Source of the DNA: Pigmentiphaga sp. NML030171
GTDB taxonomy: Bacteria > Pseudomonadota > Gammaproteobacteria > Burkholderiales > Burkholderiaceae_B
NCBI RefSeq assembly: GCF_002188635.1
Contig: NZ_NINX01000032.1
Location: 177,933 to 241,932, forward strand
Length of the DNA: 64,000 nucleotides
Direction: 5' to 3'
A model generated the notes under the pieces. That model was not told the DNA's origin. It ran no database searches and was given only the letters and a program-made list of their open reading frames with translations. Shown one piece after another: positions 24,867-32,416 of this stretch (positions within the stretch are counted from its first letter, which is position 1; each line of letters opens with the position of its first letter). Both the position numbers and the translations under genes were made by a program.

Positions 24867-25010
24867 GATGGATGCGTCGGTGGAGAATGGAAGGAACCGA
24901 CTATGCTAGAACACCCCGGCGCTTCCTGGAACCAATCGTTCGAAGTAAGGATATGCGGGCCGGGCGGCCCTGGCCGGAAGGGGCGGCGGTTGGCGTTACA
25001 CTGCCGCGAT

Positions 25011-25226
25011 ATGACCGCCAAGTTACCCGTTTCCGACTCTCCCGCTCCCTCCTCCACCCCCGATTCGCCCTGCGTGGCGGTGTGCTCCACCCTGTTCGAC
25101 GACATCTGCCGCGGATGCGGCCGTACCGCCATGGAAGTCGCCAACTGGGTGCAGATGAGTCCCGAGGAAAAACAGGCGGTGTGGCAGCGGATCCGGGCCC
25201 AGGGCTACCCGCGGCGCAAGGGCTGA
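25011..25226 (+). CDS. DUF1289 small cysteine-rich protein
   Basis: A 71-residue protein of the DUF1289 family, widespread in proteobacteria and of unknown function. Four cysteines are arranged as Cys21-x3-Cys25 (CVAVC) and Cys33-x2-Cys36 (CRGCGR), suggesting a metal or Fe-S site, followed by the family helix WVQMSPEEKQAVWQRI. A much longer open frame upstream is shadow of the aldo/keto reductase; ATG 25011 gives the normal length. It may be expressed with the glycosyltransferase, but a Pho-box-like promoter lies between them. Confidence 0.85.
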   Translation: MTAKLPVSDSPAPSSTPDSPCVAVCSTLFDDICRGCGRTAMEVANWVQMSPEEKQAVWQRIRAQGYPRRKG

Positions 25227-25259
25227 TCGGCGGGCCGGGCCGTGGCGCCCGCATCATGA

Positions 25260-25294
25260 CAGTCTTCGGCCTGTCACATGCCGCAGGCTAAATA
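25260..25294 (+). promoter_or_regulatory. Pho-box-like site and -10 element before glycosyltransferase
   Basis: CAGTCTTCGGCCTGTCAC (25260-25277) matches the two-repeat PhoB site pattern CTGTCAT-N4-CTGTCAC, with the second repeat perfect and the first 5 of 7. TAAATA at 25289-25294 follows after 11 bases, the spacing normal between a Pho box and -10. The same stretch can be read as an inverted repeat TGACAG-N8-CTGTCA (25257-25276). PhoB control is inference. Confidence 0.5.
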
Positions 25295-25322
25295 GGCGCC
25301 ATCGCACCGACCCCTACGGCCC

Positions 25323-26369
25323 ATGCGCATCGTCCTCGTCACGGATGCCTGGCATCCGCAAATCAACGGCGTCGTCCATACCTGGACGTACATGCAGAAA
25401 ACGCTGACCTCCTGGGGCCACGAACTCATCGTCGTCAGCCCGGTCGGCAGCCGCACCATCCCCACCCCGACCGAACCCGACGTGCGGCTGTGCGTGGAAC
25501 CGCGCCGGCACCTGTTGCGCACCCTGGCGGGCCGCGAGCCGGACACCCTGCACATCGCCACCGAAGGGCCGCTGGGCCTGGCGGCGCGGCGGCTGGCGCG
25601 GCAACGGGGATGGCGCTACACCACGTCCTTCCACACCATGTTCCCGGACTATCTCCAGGCCCGGATGGGCATCCCGGCGAACTGGACCTGGCGCTTCATG
25701 CGCTGGTTCCACCGCCCCTCGCAGCGGGTGCTGGTCCCGACGCCCACCGTGCGCGACACGCTCGCGGCCAGGGGCCTGGGCAACCTCCACATCTGGGCGC
25801 GCGGCGTGGATACCGAGCGTTTTCGTCCCGAAGCGGGCGGCGCGCTGCCCTACCCCGGCCCCATCTTCCTGAGCGTCGGCCGCCTGGCCAGGGAAAAGAA
25901 CCTCGATGCCTTCCTGTCCCTGGACTTGCCAGGCACCAAGGTCGTGGTGGGCGGCGGGCCGGACGAGGCGCGGCTGCGGCGCAAGTATCCCGGCGCGGTG
26001 TTCCTGGGCATGAAGCCGCACGGCGAGCTGGCGCGCTACTACGCGGGCGCCGACGTGTTCGTCTTCCCCAGCCAGACCGATACCTTCGGCCTGGTCATGC
26101 TGGAGGCGATCGCCTGCGGCACGCCGGTGGCCGCCTATCGCAGCGAGGCGCCGATGGCGGTCGTAAGCGAAGGACGCACCGGCGTCCTGCACGACAACCT
26201 GCGCGCGGCCTGCATGGGGGCGCTGGAACTGTCGGGCACCGACATCCGCCAGCACGCGCTGGAGCACAGCTGGACCGCGATCGCCTCGCGTTTGCTGGAG
26301 CTGCAGGTGCCCGCCGATCCGAACCGCGAAAAGGCCGACCTGGACTGGTACCCGCAGGGCGCGGTGTAG
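25323..26369 (+). CDS. GT4-family glycosyltransferase
   Basis: A 348-residue retaining glycosyltransferase with a GT-B fold. The N-terminal acceptor lobe starts TDAWHPQINGVVHTW (~7-21), and the C-terminal donor lobe has SVGRLAREKNLDAFL (~182-196), VVGGGPDEARLRRKY and SQTDTFGLVMLEAIACGTPV (EX7E-type motif, ~248-267). This layout is close to SqdX/MgtA-like enzymes that glycosylate diacylglycerol or phosphatidylinositol-type lipids at the inner membrane. With the candidate Pho box upstream, a role in replacing phospholipid by glycolipid under phosphate limitation is plausible; that is inference. Confidence 0.9.
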   Translation: MRIVLVTDAWHPQINGVVHTWTYMQKTLTSWGHELIVVSPVGSRTIPTPTEPDVRLCVEPRRHLLRTLAGREPDTLHIATEGPLGLAARRLARQRGWRYTTSFHTMFPDYLQARMGIPANWTWRFMRWFHRPSQRVLVPTPTVRDTLAARGLGNLHIWARGVDTERFRPEAGGALPYPGPIFLSVGRLAREKNLDAFLSLDLPGTKVVVGGGPDEARLRRKYPGAVFLGMKPHGELARYYAGADVFVFPSQTDTFGLVMLEAIACGTPVAAYRSEAPMAVVSEGRTGVLHDNLRAACMGALELSGTDIRQHALEHSWTAIASRLLELQVPADPNREKADLDWYPQGAV

Positions 26370-26381
26370 CGGCCCCGGGCT

Positions 26382-26867
26382 TCAGGCGCCGGGGGCGCCT
26401 TCCCGGAGCGCGATGTCCAGGTCCACCAGCACCGGCGCGTTGCGCGGCAGTTCGCTCACGCCGATGACGGAACGCGGATGGCGTCCGCGCTCGCCGAACA
26501 GCGCGACCAGCAGCTCGGACCCTTCATCGGCCAGTTGCGACCACCCGCCGCGTTCGCGGCCGACCTGGAAGAAGTAGTTCACGCGCAGTACCCGCTCGAC
26601 GTCGGCGAGCGTGCCGCCGGCCAGGTGCTTCACCCATGCCAGGGCATGCAGCACGCACAGCCTGACGGCCTCGCGGCCCGCGGCGGCGTCCACCGATTCG
26701 CCCACGACGCCCTGCGCCAGCAGCGTATCCGCCCCGGTCTTGGGTATCTGTCCGGCTACGTGGACGGTATCGCGGTACCGGATCGCCGGCGCGTAGGAGA
26801 ACAGCGTGGGCGTGGGCGGCGGCAACGCGAGCCCCAGCGCGCGCAGGCGTTCATCGGCGTCAGACAT
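26382..26867 (-). CDS. RidA-family (YjgF/YER057c/UK114) protein 1
   Basis: A 161-residue RidA-superfamily protein, slightly longer than archetypal RidA (~128). Visible are DTVHVAGQIPKTGA (~33-46), EAVRLCVLHALAWVKHLAGG and a C-terminal RSVIGVSELPRNAPVLVDLD. The Arg that binds the imine carboxylate in true RidA aligns poorly, so it may belong to the Rid4-7 group. Members deaminate reactive enamines and imines or act in amine catabolism. AGGAGG lies within the 10-base gap after the Bug stop, so it is co-expressed as the last gene of the operon. Confidence 0.88.
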   Translation of the reverse strand: MSDADERLRALGLALPPPTPTLFSYAPAIRYRDTVHVAGQIPKTGADTLLAQGVVGESVDAAAGREAVRLCVLHALAWVKHLAGGTLADVERVLRVNYFFQVGRERGGWSQLADEGSELLVALFGERGRHPRSVIGVSELPRNAPVLVDLDIALREGAPGA

Positions 26868-26877
26868 GCGCGGCCTC

Positions 26878-27843
26878 CTAGCGCTTGGTGGGCTGGAAGC
26901 CTACTTCCCGGGCCAGCTTCGCCCAGCGCTGGTTCTCGGCCTCGACGAAGGCGGCGAACTGGGCGGCGGATCCGCCTTTCACCGAGACTCCCTGCTCCTT
27001 CAAGGGCGCCGCGACCTCGGGCGACTTGAGCGCGCGGTTGAACGCCGCGTTCAAGGTCTCGACCACCTCGCGCGGCGTTCCCGCGGGCGCCACGATGCCC
27101 TGCCAGGAGGTGATGTCCAGCCCTTCCAGGCCGGCTTCCTTGTAGGTCGGGATCTCGGGCGCGATGTCGATGCGCGTGGGCGAGGTCACCGCCAGCGCCT
27201 GGATCTTCCCGGCGCGCGCATGCGGCAGCAGCGTGATGACGGGATCGAGCAGCAGGTCGATGTGCCCGCCCAGCAGGTCGTTGATGGCGGGAGCGCTGCC
27301 CTTGTAGGGCACGTGCGTCATCCGCGTACCGGCCCGCGCGTTGAAAAGCTCGCCCGCCAGGTAGGTCGAGATGGACGCCGAGCCGAAGGTCAGCGCGCCC
27401 GGCTTCTGTTTGGCCAGCCGGGTGAATGCGGCCAGGTCGGCGACCGGCAGGCCGGGCTTGGCGGCGATGATGTACGGTTGGTCCGCCAGCATGACGACGG
27501 GCGTGAAATCGCGGCTCGCGGAATAAGGCAGGTCCGAGTATTGCAGCTCGTTGATGGACATGACCGGCAGGTTCGCCACCAGCAGCGTATAGCCGTCGGG
27601 CGCCGCCCGCGCCACGTGCTCGGCGCCGATGATGCCGCTTGCGCCCGGCTTGTTGTCGACCACCACGGGCTGGCCGATGTCCTGGGCCACCTTCTGGCCC
27701 ACCGTGCGCGTCACGAGATCGGCCACGCCGCCGGGGGGAAAAGGCACGACCAGGTGGATCATCTTGCCGGGAAAGGACGCCGCGTGGGCGCCCGCGGCAC
27801 ACGACAGCGCCAGGACGGCGGCGGCAACGCGATGCATGGACAT
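26878..27843 (-). CDS. Bug/TctC-family periplasmic receptor
   Basis: A 321-residue receptor: signal peptide ending GAHA (~21), loop motif FPPGGVAD with Asp42, HVPYKGSAPAINDLLGG, and PEIPTYKEAGLEGLD in place of the common VAESGVPGYE. It has a strong AAGGAGACC ribosome site. It lies between two RidA genes in an operon that also encodes an M19 dipeptidase, so an amino-acid-like or N-acylated ligand is plausible by context. Confidence 0.93.
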   Translation of the reverse strand: MSMHRVAAAVLALSCAAGAHAASFPGKMIHLVVPFPPGGVADLVTRTVGQKVAQDIGQPVVVDNKPGASGIIGAEHVARAAPDGYTLLVANLPVMSINELQYSDLPYSASRDFTPVVMLADQPYIIAAKPGLPVADLAAFTRLAKQKPGALTFGSASISTYLAGELFNARAGTRMTHVPYKGSAPAINDLLGGHIDLLLDPVITLLPHARAGKIQALAVTSPTRIDIAPEIPTYKEAGLEGLDITSWQGIVAPAGTPREVVETLNAAFNRALKSPEVAAPLKEQGVSVKGGSAAQFAAFVEAENQRWAKLAREVGFQPTKR

Positions 27844-27865
27844 GAAAGGTCTCCTTCTTGACGGT

Positions 27866-28216
27866 TCAGGCCGCGGCGACCGCGACGATTTCTATGTCGC
27901 ACCCGGGCGAAGCCAGCGCGGCCTGCACCGTGGCGCGGGCCGGGGCCTGGCCGGCGGCGACCCAGGCATCCCAGACTTCGTTCATGGACGCGAACAGCGC
28001 CATGTCCCGCAGGAATATCTGGCAGGACAGCAGCCGGGACCGGTTGCTGCCCGAGCCTTCCAGCAGCCCGTCGATCATGGCCAGCACTTCGGCCGTCTGT
28101 TCGCGTATGTCGCGCCCGCGTGTCTCCCGGGGCACCTGGCCCGCCAGGTACAGGACGCCGTTGAAGACCGAGATTTCCGACATGCGCTTGCCGGGCCCGA
28201 CTCTGTGGATGCTCAT
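27866..28216 (-). CDS. RidA-family protein 2
   Basis: A 116-residue Rid protein of normal length with VLYLAGQVPRET (~21-32), EQTAEVLAMIDGLLEGSGSN (~39-58), CQIFLRDM and a C-terminal APARATVQAALASPGCDIEI. The Arg of PARATV corresponds to the carboxylate-binding Arg of RidA, so imine or enamine hydrolysis is chemically possible. ATG 28216 overlaps the dipeptidase stop by one base. It is second in the operon. Confidence 0.9.
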   Translation of the reverse strand: MSIHRVGPGKRMSEISVFNGVLYLAGQVPRETRGRDIREQTAEVLAMIDGLLEGSGSNRSRLLSCQIFLRDMALFASMNEVWDAWVAAGQAPARATVQAALASPGCDIEIVAVAAA

Positions 28217-29259
28217 CACGCCGCCTCCCGCGTCTCGGCCTGCATGGGTCCGAAACCCGCCTCGAAGAAGCGCAGCCAGTTCTCGCCCAGCACCATCGCG
28301 GTGTCCCGTTCGGAGAAGCCGACGGCGCGCAGCCCGGCCTCGATCCTGGCCATGTCGCGGCTGTCCCGGAACCAGTCGGGCTGCGGCGGGAACCCCGGCT
28401 GCGCGGCCGATCCTTCGCCGTAGTCCATGCGCTTGGTGTAGCGCCCCATCCGCATCCACTGCACGACGGAGTCCGGCTGGTCCTGGCACAGGTCCGAACC
28501 TATGCCCAACGACTCCACGCCGGCCAGCTCGGCGGTGCGGGCCACCATCTCGCAGAACGCTTCCAGCCGGCAGGCGGACTTGTCCTTCAGGTGATGGGGA
28601 TACAGGGAAAAGCCCAGCATGCCGCCGGACGCGGCCAGCGCCTTGATGACCGTATCCGACTTGTTGCGCAACGCGGGCGCCCAGGCGTGCGGATTGGCGT
28701 GGCTGACGACGATGGGACGCCGCGACAGCTCGATCGCCTCCAGCGTCGAACGCTCGCCCGAGTGGCTCATGTCGATCACCAGGCCGACGCGGTTCATCTC
28801 GCGTATGACCTCGCGCCCCATGCGCGTGACGCCACCGTCGTTCGCTTCGTAGCAGCCGCTGGCCAGCAGCGACTGGTTGTTGTAGGTGAGCTGCATGAAG
28901 CGCACGCCCAGCGTGTGCAGCACTTCCACCAGCCCGATGTCGTCCTCGATGGGCGAAGGATTCTGGCAGCCGAACACGACCGCCGTGCGCCCCTCCTCGC
29001 GGGCCCGGCGCACGTCGTCGGCGCCGCGGGCCAGGACGATGAGCTCGGGGAAAGTCTCGAACCAGCGGTTCCAGCGCTCGATGACCTGCACCATCTCACG
29101 GAAGTTCTCGTGATACGCGATGGTGACGTGCACGGCGTCCAGGCCGCCTTCCCGCCATTGGCGGAAGATTTTCTCGGACCAGTTGTTGTATTGCAGCCCG
29201 TCGATGCGAAAGGGTTGCGACCTGTCGATGCCCATTCCCGGTTCCAGCTCCTGCGTCAT
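28216..29259 (-). CDS. M19-family (renal-type) dipeptidase
   Basis: A 347-residue zinc dipeptidase relative. Motifs in order: DAVHVTIAYHENF, FGCQNPSPIEDDIGLV (~95-110), LVIDMSHSGERSTLEA (~159-174), VVSHANPHAW, LGIGSDLCQDQPD and LGENWLRFF. M19 enzymes cut dipeptides (often D-residue or N-modified) with two zinc ions; the usual N-terminal D-x-H metal pair appears as DAVHV. There is no signal peptide, so it is cytoplasmic. ATG 29259 lacks a ribosome site; ATG 29235 (MGIDRS) with AGGAG is the alternative start. It is the first gene of the operon and divergent from LysR. Confidence 0.9.
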   Translation of the reverse strand: MTQELEPGMGIDRSQPFRIDGLQYNNWSEKIFRQWREGGLDAVHVTIAYHENFREMVQVIERWNRWFETFPELIVLARGADDVRRAREEGRTAVVFGCQNPSPIEDDIGLVEVLHTLGVRFMQLTYNNQSLLASGCYEANDGGVTRMGREVIREMNRVGLVIDMSHSGERSTLEAIELSRRPIVVSHANPHAWAPALRNKSDTVIKALAASGGMLGFSLYPHHLKDKSACRLEAFCEMVARTAELAGVESLGIGSDLCQDQPDSVVQWMRMGRYTKRMDYGEGSAAQPGFPPQPDWFRDSRDMARIEAGLRAVGFSERDTAMVLGENWLRFFEAGFGPMQAETREAA

Positions 29260-29318
29260 TGGTAGCGGAACTGTAGAGATCCGGATGAAATTCAGTCAAA
29301 CTAAAAGATATTCAATAA

Positions 29319-29337
29319 ATTCAAATTTTTCTTGAAT
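29319..29337. promoter_or_regulatory. Candidate LysR autoregulatory site
   Basis: ATTCAA-ATTTTTC-TTGAAT is a perfect inverted repeat whose right arm overlaps the start codon of the LysR gene at 29336. The surrounding divergent gap (29260-29335) is strongly AT-rich. The position suits negative autoregulation. Confidence 0.5.
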
Positions 29338-30220
29338 GAAGATCGACCAACTACGGACTTTCGTGGCGGTGGTGGACACCGGGGCGCTGGTCGAGGCGGG
29401 GGACAGGGTGGGCCGCACGCCCGCCGCGGTGTCGATGACCCTCAAGCAGATCGAAGCGGAACTGGGCGGCGCCTTGTTCGAAGGAGAGCGCAAGAACCGG
29501 CTGACGCCGCTGGGCCGGCACGTGCATCTCCAGGCGCAGCGGGCGCTGCATGCCTTCGATGCCGCGCTGGCCCAGATGCGCGGCTACGCGCAGGGCGGCC
29601 AGGGCATCGCCCGGATCGCCGCCGTGCCGTCGGCGGCCACCCGTCTGCTGCCGGCCGCCATTGCCCGCATGCGGGCGACCCGCCCCGGCGTGCGCATCGA
29701 CCTGCGGGACATCGATTCGGCGGCAGTGATCCAGGCCGTTTCCGCCGGCGTCGTCGACTTCGGCATCGCCACGGCGCCCGCCTCCAATGCCGACCCGGAC
29801 CTGAAGGCCGAACCGCTGCTGAAGGATCCCTTCGTGCTGGTCTGCCCCGCCGGGCACCGCCTGAACGCGCTGAAACGGCCGGTCCGCTGGCGCGACATCG
29901 ATCCGGCCGAGTTCATCGCCAACGGCCTGTGTTCGCGCTTTTCCTCGCCCGAACTGTCGCGCCTGGTGGAACAGGCGCCGCTGAACCTGCACAACACCAC
30001 GTCGCTGCTGACCTTCGTGGCCCAGGGCTTCGGCGTCACGCTGCTGCCGACCATGGCCGTCACCGCCAGCCGGACCGTCCGCCTGCTGCCCCTGGCCGAC
30101 CAGGGCGCAACCCGCAGCCTCGACCTGATAACGCTGCGCGACGCCAGCCTGAGCCCGGCGTCCCAGGCCATGCTGGACCTGGTCCTGGACTGCAGCCGCA
30201 CCATGGCCGCCACGATCTGA
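29336..30220 (+). CDS. LysR-family regulator of the RidA/Bug/dipeptidase operon
   Basis: A 294-residue regulator starting MKIDQLRTFVAVVDTGALVE with HTH segment TPAAVSMTLKQIEAELGGAL (~28-47), linker helix, and periplasmic-binding-protein-like effector domain (FGIATAPASNADPD; FVAQGFGVTLLP). It is divergent from the dipeptidase operon, which it presumably controls. ATG 29336 is the only sensible start, though its ribosome site is weak and the operator-like repeat covers it. Confidence 0.92.
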   Translation: MKIDQLRTFVAVVDTGALVEAGDRVGRTPAAVSMTLKQIEAELGGALFEGERKNRLTPLGRHVHLQAQRALHAFDAALAQMRGYAQGGQGIARIAAVPSAATRLLPAAIARMRATRPGVRIDLRDIDSAAVIQAVSAGVVDFGIATAPASNADPDLKAEPLLKDPFVLVCPAGHRLNALKRPVRWRDIDPAEFIANGLCSRFSSPELSRLVEQAPLNLHNTTSLLTFVAQGFGVTLLPTMAVTASRTVRLLPLADQGATRSLDLITLRDASLSPASQAMLDLVLDCSRTMAATI

Positions 30221-30239
30221 ATCGCGGAATCGGGGCCGC

Positions 30240-30259
30240 TTGCTCAGATTTGCTCAGAT
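30240..30259. repeat. Tandem 10-base direct repeat
   Basis: TTGCTCAGAT occurs twice head-to-tail at 30240-30249 and 30250-30259, one DNA turn apart, in the 134-base gap before the EAL-like gene. Exact tandem repeats with helical spacing may be a regulator site; duplication by slippage is the plain alternative. Confidence 0.55.
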
Positions 30260-30354
30260 AAAGATGCGATGCCCCCCTTATCCTTGCATTCTTGACTATC
30301 GGTCCATAGGCATGGACGGCAGGTCGAGAGAACTGACGTCGAAGGCAGCATTCC

Positions 30355-31137
30355 ATGCAGGTTACCCATCCATCGCCAGCGCAGCCGGCCCTCCCTCTCT
30401 CCTTTCCCGCCCCGCCGCCCGCTTACGTCGACATGCCCGGACCCGGCGCCCGGGCCCTGGCGTTCCAGCCTGTCTCGTCGCTGCTGGATGGCACCCGCAA
30501 CCTCTACCAGAGCGTCACGTCCCGCCTGCTGGCATCGCCCGACGACGACGCGCGGGACGCGCCCGGCCTTGCGCTTGTCCAGGCCGTGATGGCGGTCCTG
30601 CGTGACCACCCCTGGATCACGCTGGGCTGCTCCGTCTCGCCGGACATGCTGGCCGACGAGGCCGGCTGGGCCCCCCTGCTGGACGAACTGCGCGCCGACA
30701 ACCGGCTCGCCCGGCGGCTGGTGATCGAACTGGCCCAGAGCGACGACAGGCTGGAATCGCGGCAAGCCCTCGGCCTTGCCGGCCGGCTGCGCAAACTGGG
30801 CTGCCTGCTGGCCATCGACGATTTCGGCGCGGCCGGCGGCACCGTGGACTTCCTGCTCGATGCCCGTCCCGACATCGTCAGGATCGCTCCGGCATACCTG
30901 CATCGCGCGCGCCGCCTGCACGGCGTGGGCGGCACCTCCGGCCTGATCCGCCTGTGCCGCCGGCTGGCGCCGGCGGTCGTCATCCAGGGCGTGGACGATC
31001 CCGCCGACCTGCTGCGCCTGCCGCGCGAGGCGGGCGTATGGATCCAGGGCGTCCTGGCGGGCCTTCCCGCGCTGCATGCTCCCTGGCTGCGGCCCAGCCC
31101 GTGGCGCCTGGCGGCCTGCGCGGGCGAACGTCACTGA
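30355..31137 (+). CDS. Degenerate EAL-domain-like protein
   Basis: A 260-residue protein that aligns by motif order with EAL phosphodiesterase domains: AFQPVSSLLDG (~36-46, usual YQPI), IEL (~124-126), LAIDDFGAAGGTVDFL (~152-167), DIVRIAPAYL (~173-182), VIQGVDD (~209-215, usual AEGVE) and WIQGVLAGLP (usual GxQGY). The EAL glutamate position is Gln52 (LYQSVTSRLL), and the loop-6 and AEGVE residues are changed, so c-di-GMP hydrolysis is unlikely. It may bind the nucleotide or a protein partner. It is the first of three tightly spaced plus-strand genes. The ~30-residue N terminus is proline-rich. Confidence 0.78.
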   Translation: MQVTHPSPAQPALPLSFPAPPPAYVDMPGPGARALAFQPVSSLLDGTRNLYQSVTSRLLASPDDDARDAPGLALVQAVMAVLRDHPWITLGCSVSPDMLADEAGWAPLLDELRADNRLARRLVIELAQSDDRLESRQALGLAGRLRKLGCLLAIDDFGAAGGTVDFLLDARPDIVRIAPAYLHRARRLHGVGGTSGLIRLCRRLAPAVVIQGVDDPADLLRLPREAGVWIQGVLAGLPALHAPWLRPSPWRLAACAGERH

Positions 31138-31150
31138 CCGGACCGCCACC

Positions 31151-31642
31151 ATGACCGCCGCCCCCGCCCGGAACGAACCGGCCGCCCCCGCGGCCAAGGC
31201 CCGCCCCGCGCGCAAGACGCCGCGCCGCAGCGCCAAGCGCATCCCCCGCAATGACTTCGCCCTGGCCGTCGCCTCGCCCTCCCCCCCGCCCGCGCGCACC
31301 AACAAGCGCGTGCTGGTGGCCGACATGGGCAAGCGGTTCTGCGCCGATGTCTGCGACTTCCTCAGCCAGCAGGGCTGCCATGCGCGCGCCGTGCACGACC
31401 GGCGGCACCTCGTCCAGGTCCTGGCCGAATGGCAGCCGACGACGCTGTTCCTGAACGTCTCCCTGCCGAACCTCGATCTGGGAGAACTGACGCCGCTATA
31501 CCCCCACTTGCCGCGGGACTTCCAGATCGTCCTCCTGCTCGAGCCCGGCGTCCCCTTCACCTTGTCCGTTCCGCCCAAGACGCCATGCCTAGCCCGTCAC
31601 CTCAAGTCCCCGTGCCTGACGGATCTGCGCCACTTCCTGTGA
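31151..31642 (+). CDS. Pseudo-receiver (degenerate response-regulator) protein
   Basis: A 163-residue protein. Residues 1-50 are Ala/Pro/Arg-rich and probably disordered. Residues ~52-135 resemble a CheY-like receiver: KRVLVADMGKRFCADVCDFL, then FLNVSLPNLDLGEL, where the phospho-Asp position is Asn102 and the acidic pair is reduced to one Asp58. No clear conserved Lys follows. Phosphorylation is therefore not expected. It starts 13 bases after the EAL-like gene and its 3' end overlaps the next gene by 58 bases in another frame. I cannot assign a function. Confidence 0.65.
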   Translation: MTAAPARNEPAAPAAKARPARKTPRRSAKRIPRNDFALAVASPSPPPARTNKRVLVADMGKRFCADVCDFLSQQGCHARAVHDRRHLVQVLAEWQPTTLFLNVSLPNLDLGELTPLYPHLPRDFQIVLLLEPGVPFTLSVPPKTPCLARHLKSPCLTDLRHFL

Positions 31643-32412
31643 CCCGGCAGGCCACCGGCGGGGCAGGCCACGTCCGGGGCGACCGGCGCCCGCCGGCCGG
31701 ATTGCGCCGCCTCCTGTCCCGTTTCGTCCGCGACTACGTCCATGGGTTGAAGCGCCACGAGCGCTATCTGATGGACCCCGTCCATGGCCGGTCGCCGTCG
31801 CTGCGGCCCGCCGCGCGGCGCTGGCCGGCCGGCAGCGGCCCCCGCTCCATGACCGCTCCCCGGGCCTTTTCCTTCCAGGGCATCGAACGCGTCCTGCCGG
31901 ATTCGCGCGGCTGGCATCATCAGCCCTGGGGCCAGGACTGGATCGGCCAGCTGCACCGCTTCGACGACCTGAACGCCGCCGACGCCGAGCAGCGACGGGA
32001 GTGGCACCGGGCGCTGGTATTGAACTGGGCGGTCGCCAACGGTCCGGGCCGCGGCCCCGGATGGGAAGCGCCCAGCCTGGCGCCCCGCATCGTCAACTGG
32101 ATCAAATGGGATCTGCGCGGCGGCGGGCTGGCCAGCGAGACCACCCGCCGCAGTCTCGTGGTCCAGGTCCGCTACCTGCGCCACTTCTTCTCGCGCCAGT
32201 GGCGCGACGGCCCGCGCCCGGATATCGCCAAGGCGCTGATCTTCGCCGGCAGCTATTTCGCCGACGGACGCGAGTCGCGCGCCTGGCTGCGCAAGGGCAT
32301 GCGGGCCCTGGGCACGCTGGCGCCAACCGACCTGTCCACCGAAGACCTGCGGGACCTGGCGCTGCTATCCCTGGTCTATCCGGACCTGCACCCGCCGCAC
32401 GGCCACCGCTGA
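31585..32412 (+). CDS. Truncated heparinase II/III N-terminal-domain-like protein
   Basis: A 275-residue protein resembling the N-terminal alpha/alpha-toroid of heparinase II/III and alginate-lyase-like proteins: HQPWGQDWIGQLHRFDDL (~112-129), RIVNWIKWDLRGG (~171-183), SLVVQVRYLRHFF (~191-203) and ALIFAGSYFADGRESRAWL (~217-235). Full members have 550-700 residues; here the catalytic DGGH/SPMYH part and the beta-sandwich are absent and the protein stops at 32412. There is no signal peptide. The start is uncertain (ATG 31585 overlaps the previous gene by 58 bases; ATG 31771 is an alternative). It is probably a decayed or repurposed polysaccharide lyase. Confidence 0.68.
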   Translation: MPSPSPQVPVPDGSAPLPVTRQATGGAGHVRGDRRPPAGLRRLLSRFVRDYVHGLKRHERYLMDPVHGRSPSLRPAARRWPAGSGPRSMTAPRAFSFQGIERVLPDSRGWHHQPWGQDWIGQLHRFDDLNAADAEQRREWHRALVLNWAVANGPGRGPGWEAPSLAPRIVNWIKWDLRGGGLASETTRRSLVVQVRYLRHFFSRQWRDGPRPDIAKALIFAGSYFADGRESRAWLRKGMRALGTLAPTDLSTEDLRDLALLSLVYPDLHPPHGHR

Positions 32413-32416
32413 CGCC

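Noticed and set aside
30267..30354. Standard sigma-70 promoter before the EAL-like gene (TTGACT at 30292)
   Set aside because: No acceptable -10 hexamer at 16-18 bases; the remaining candidates are too close or too GC-rich.
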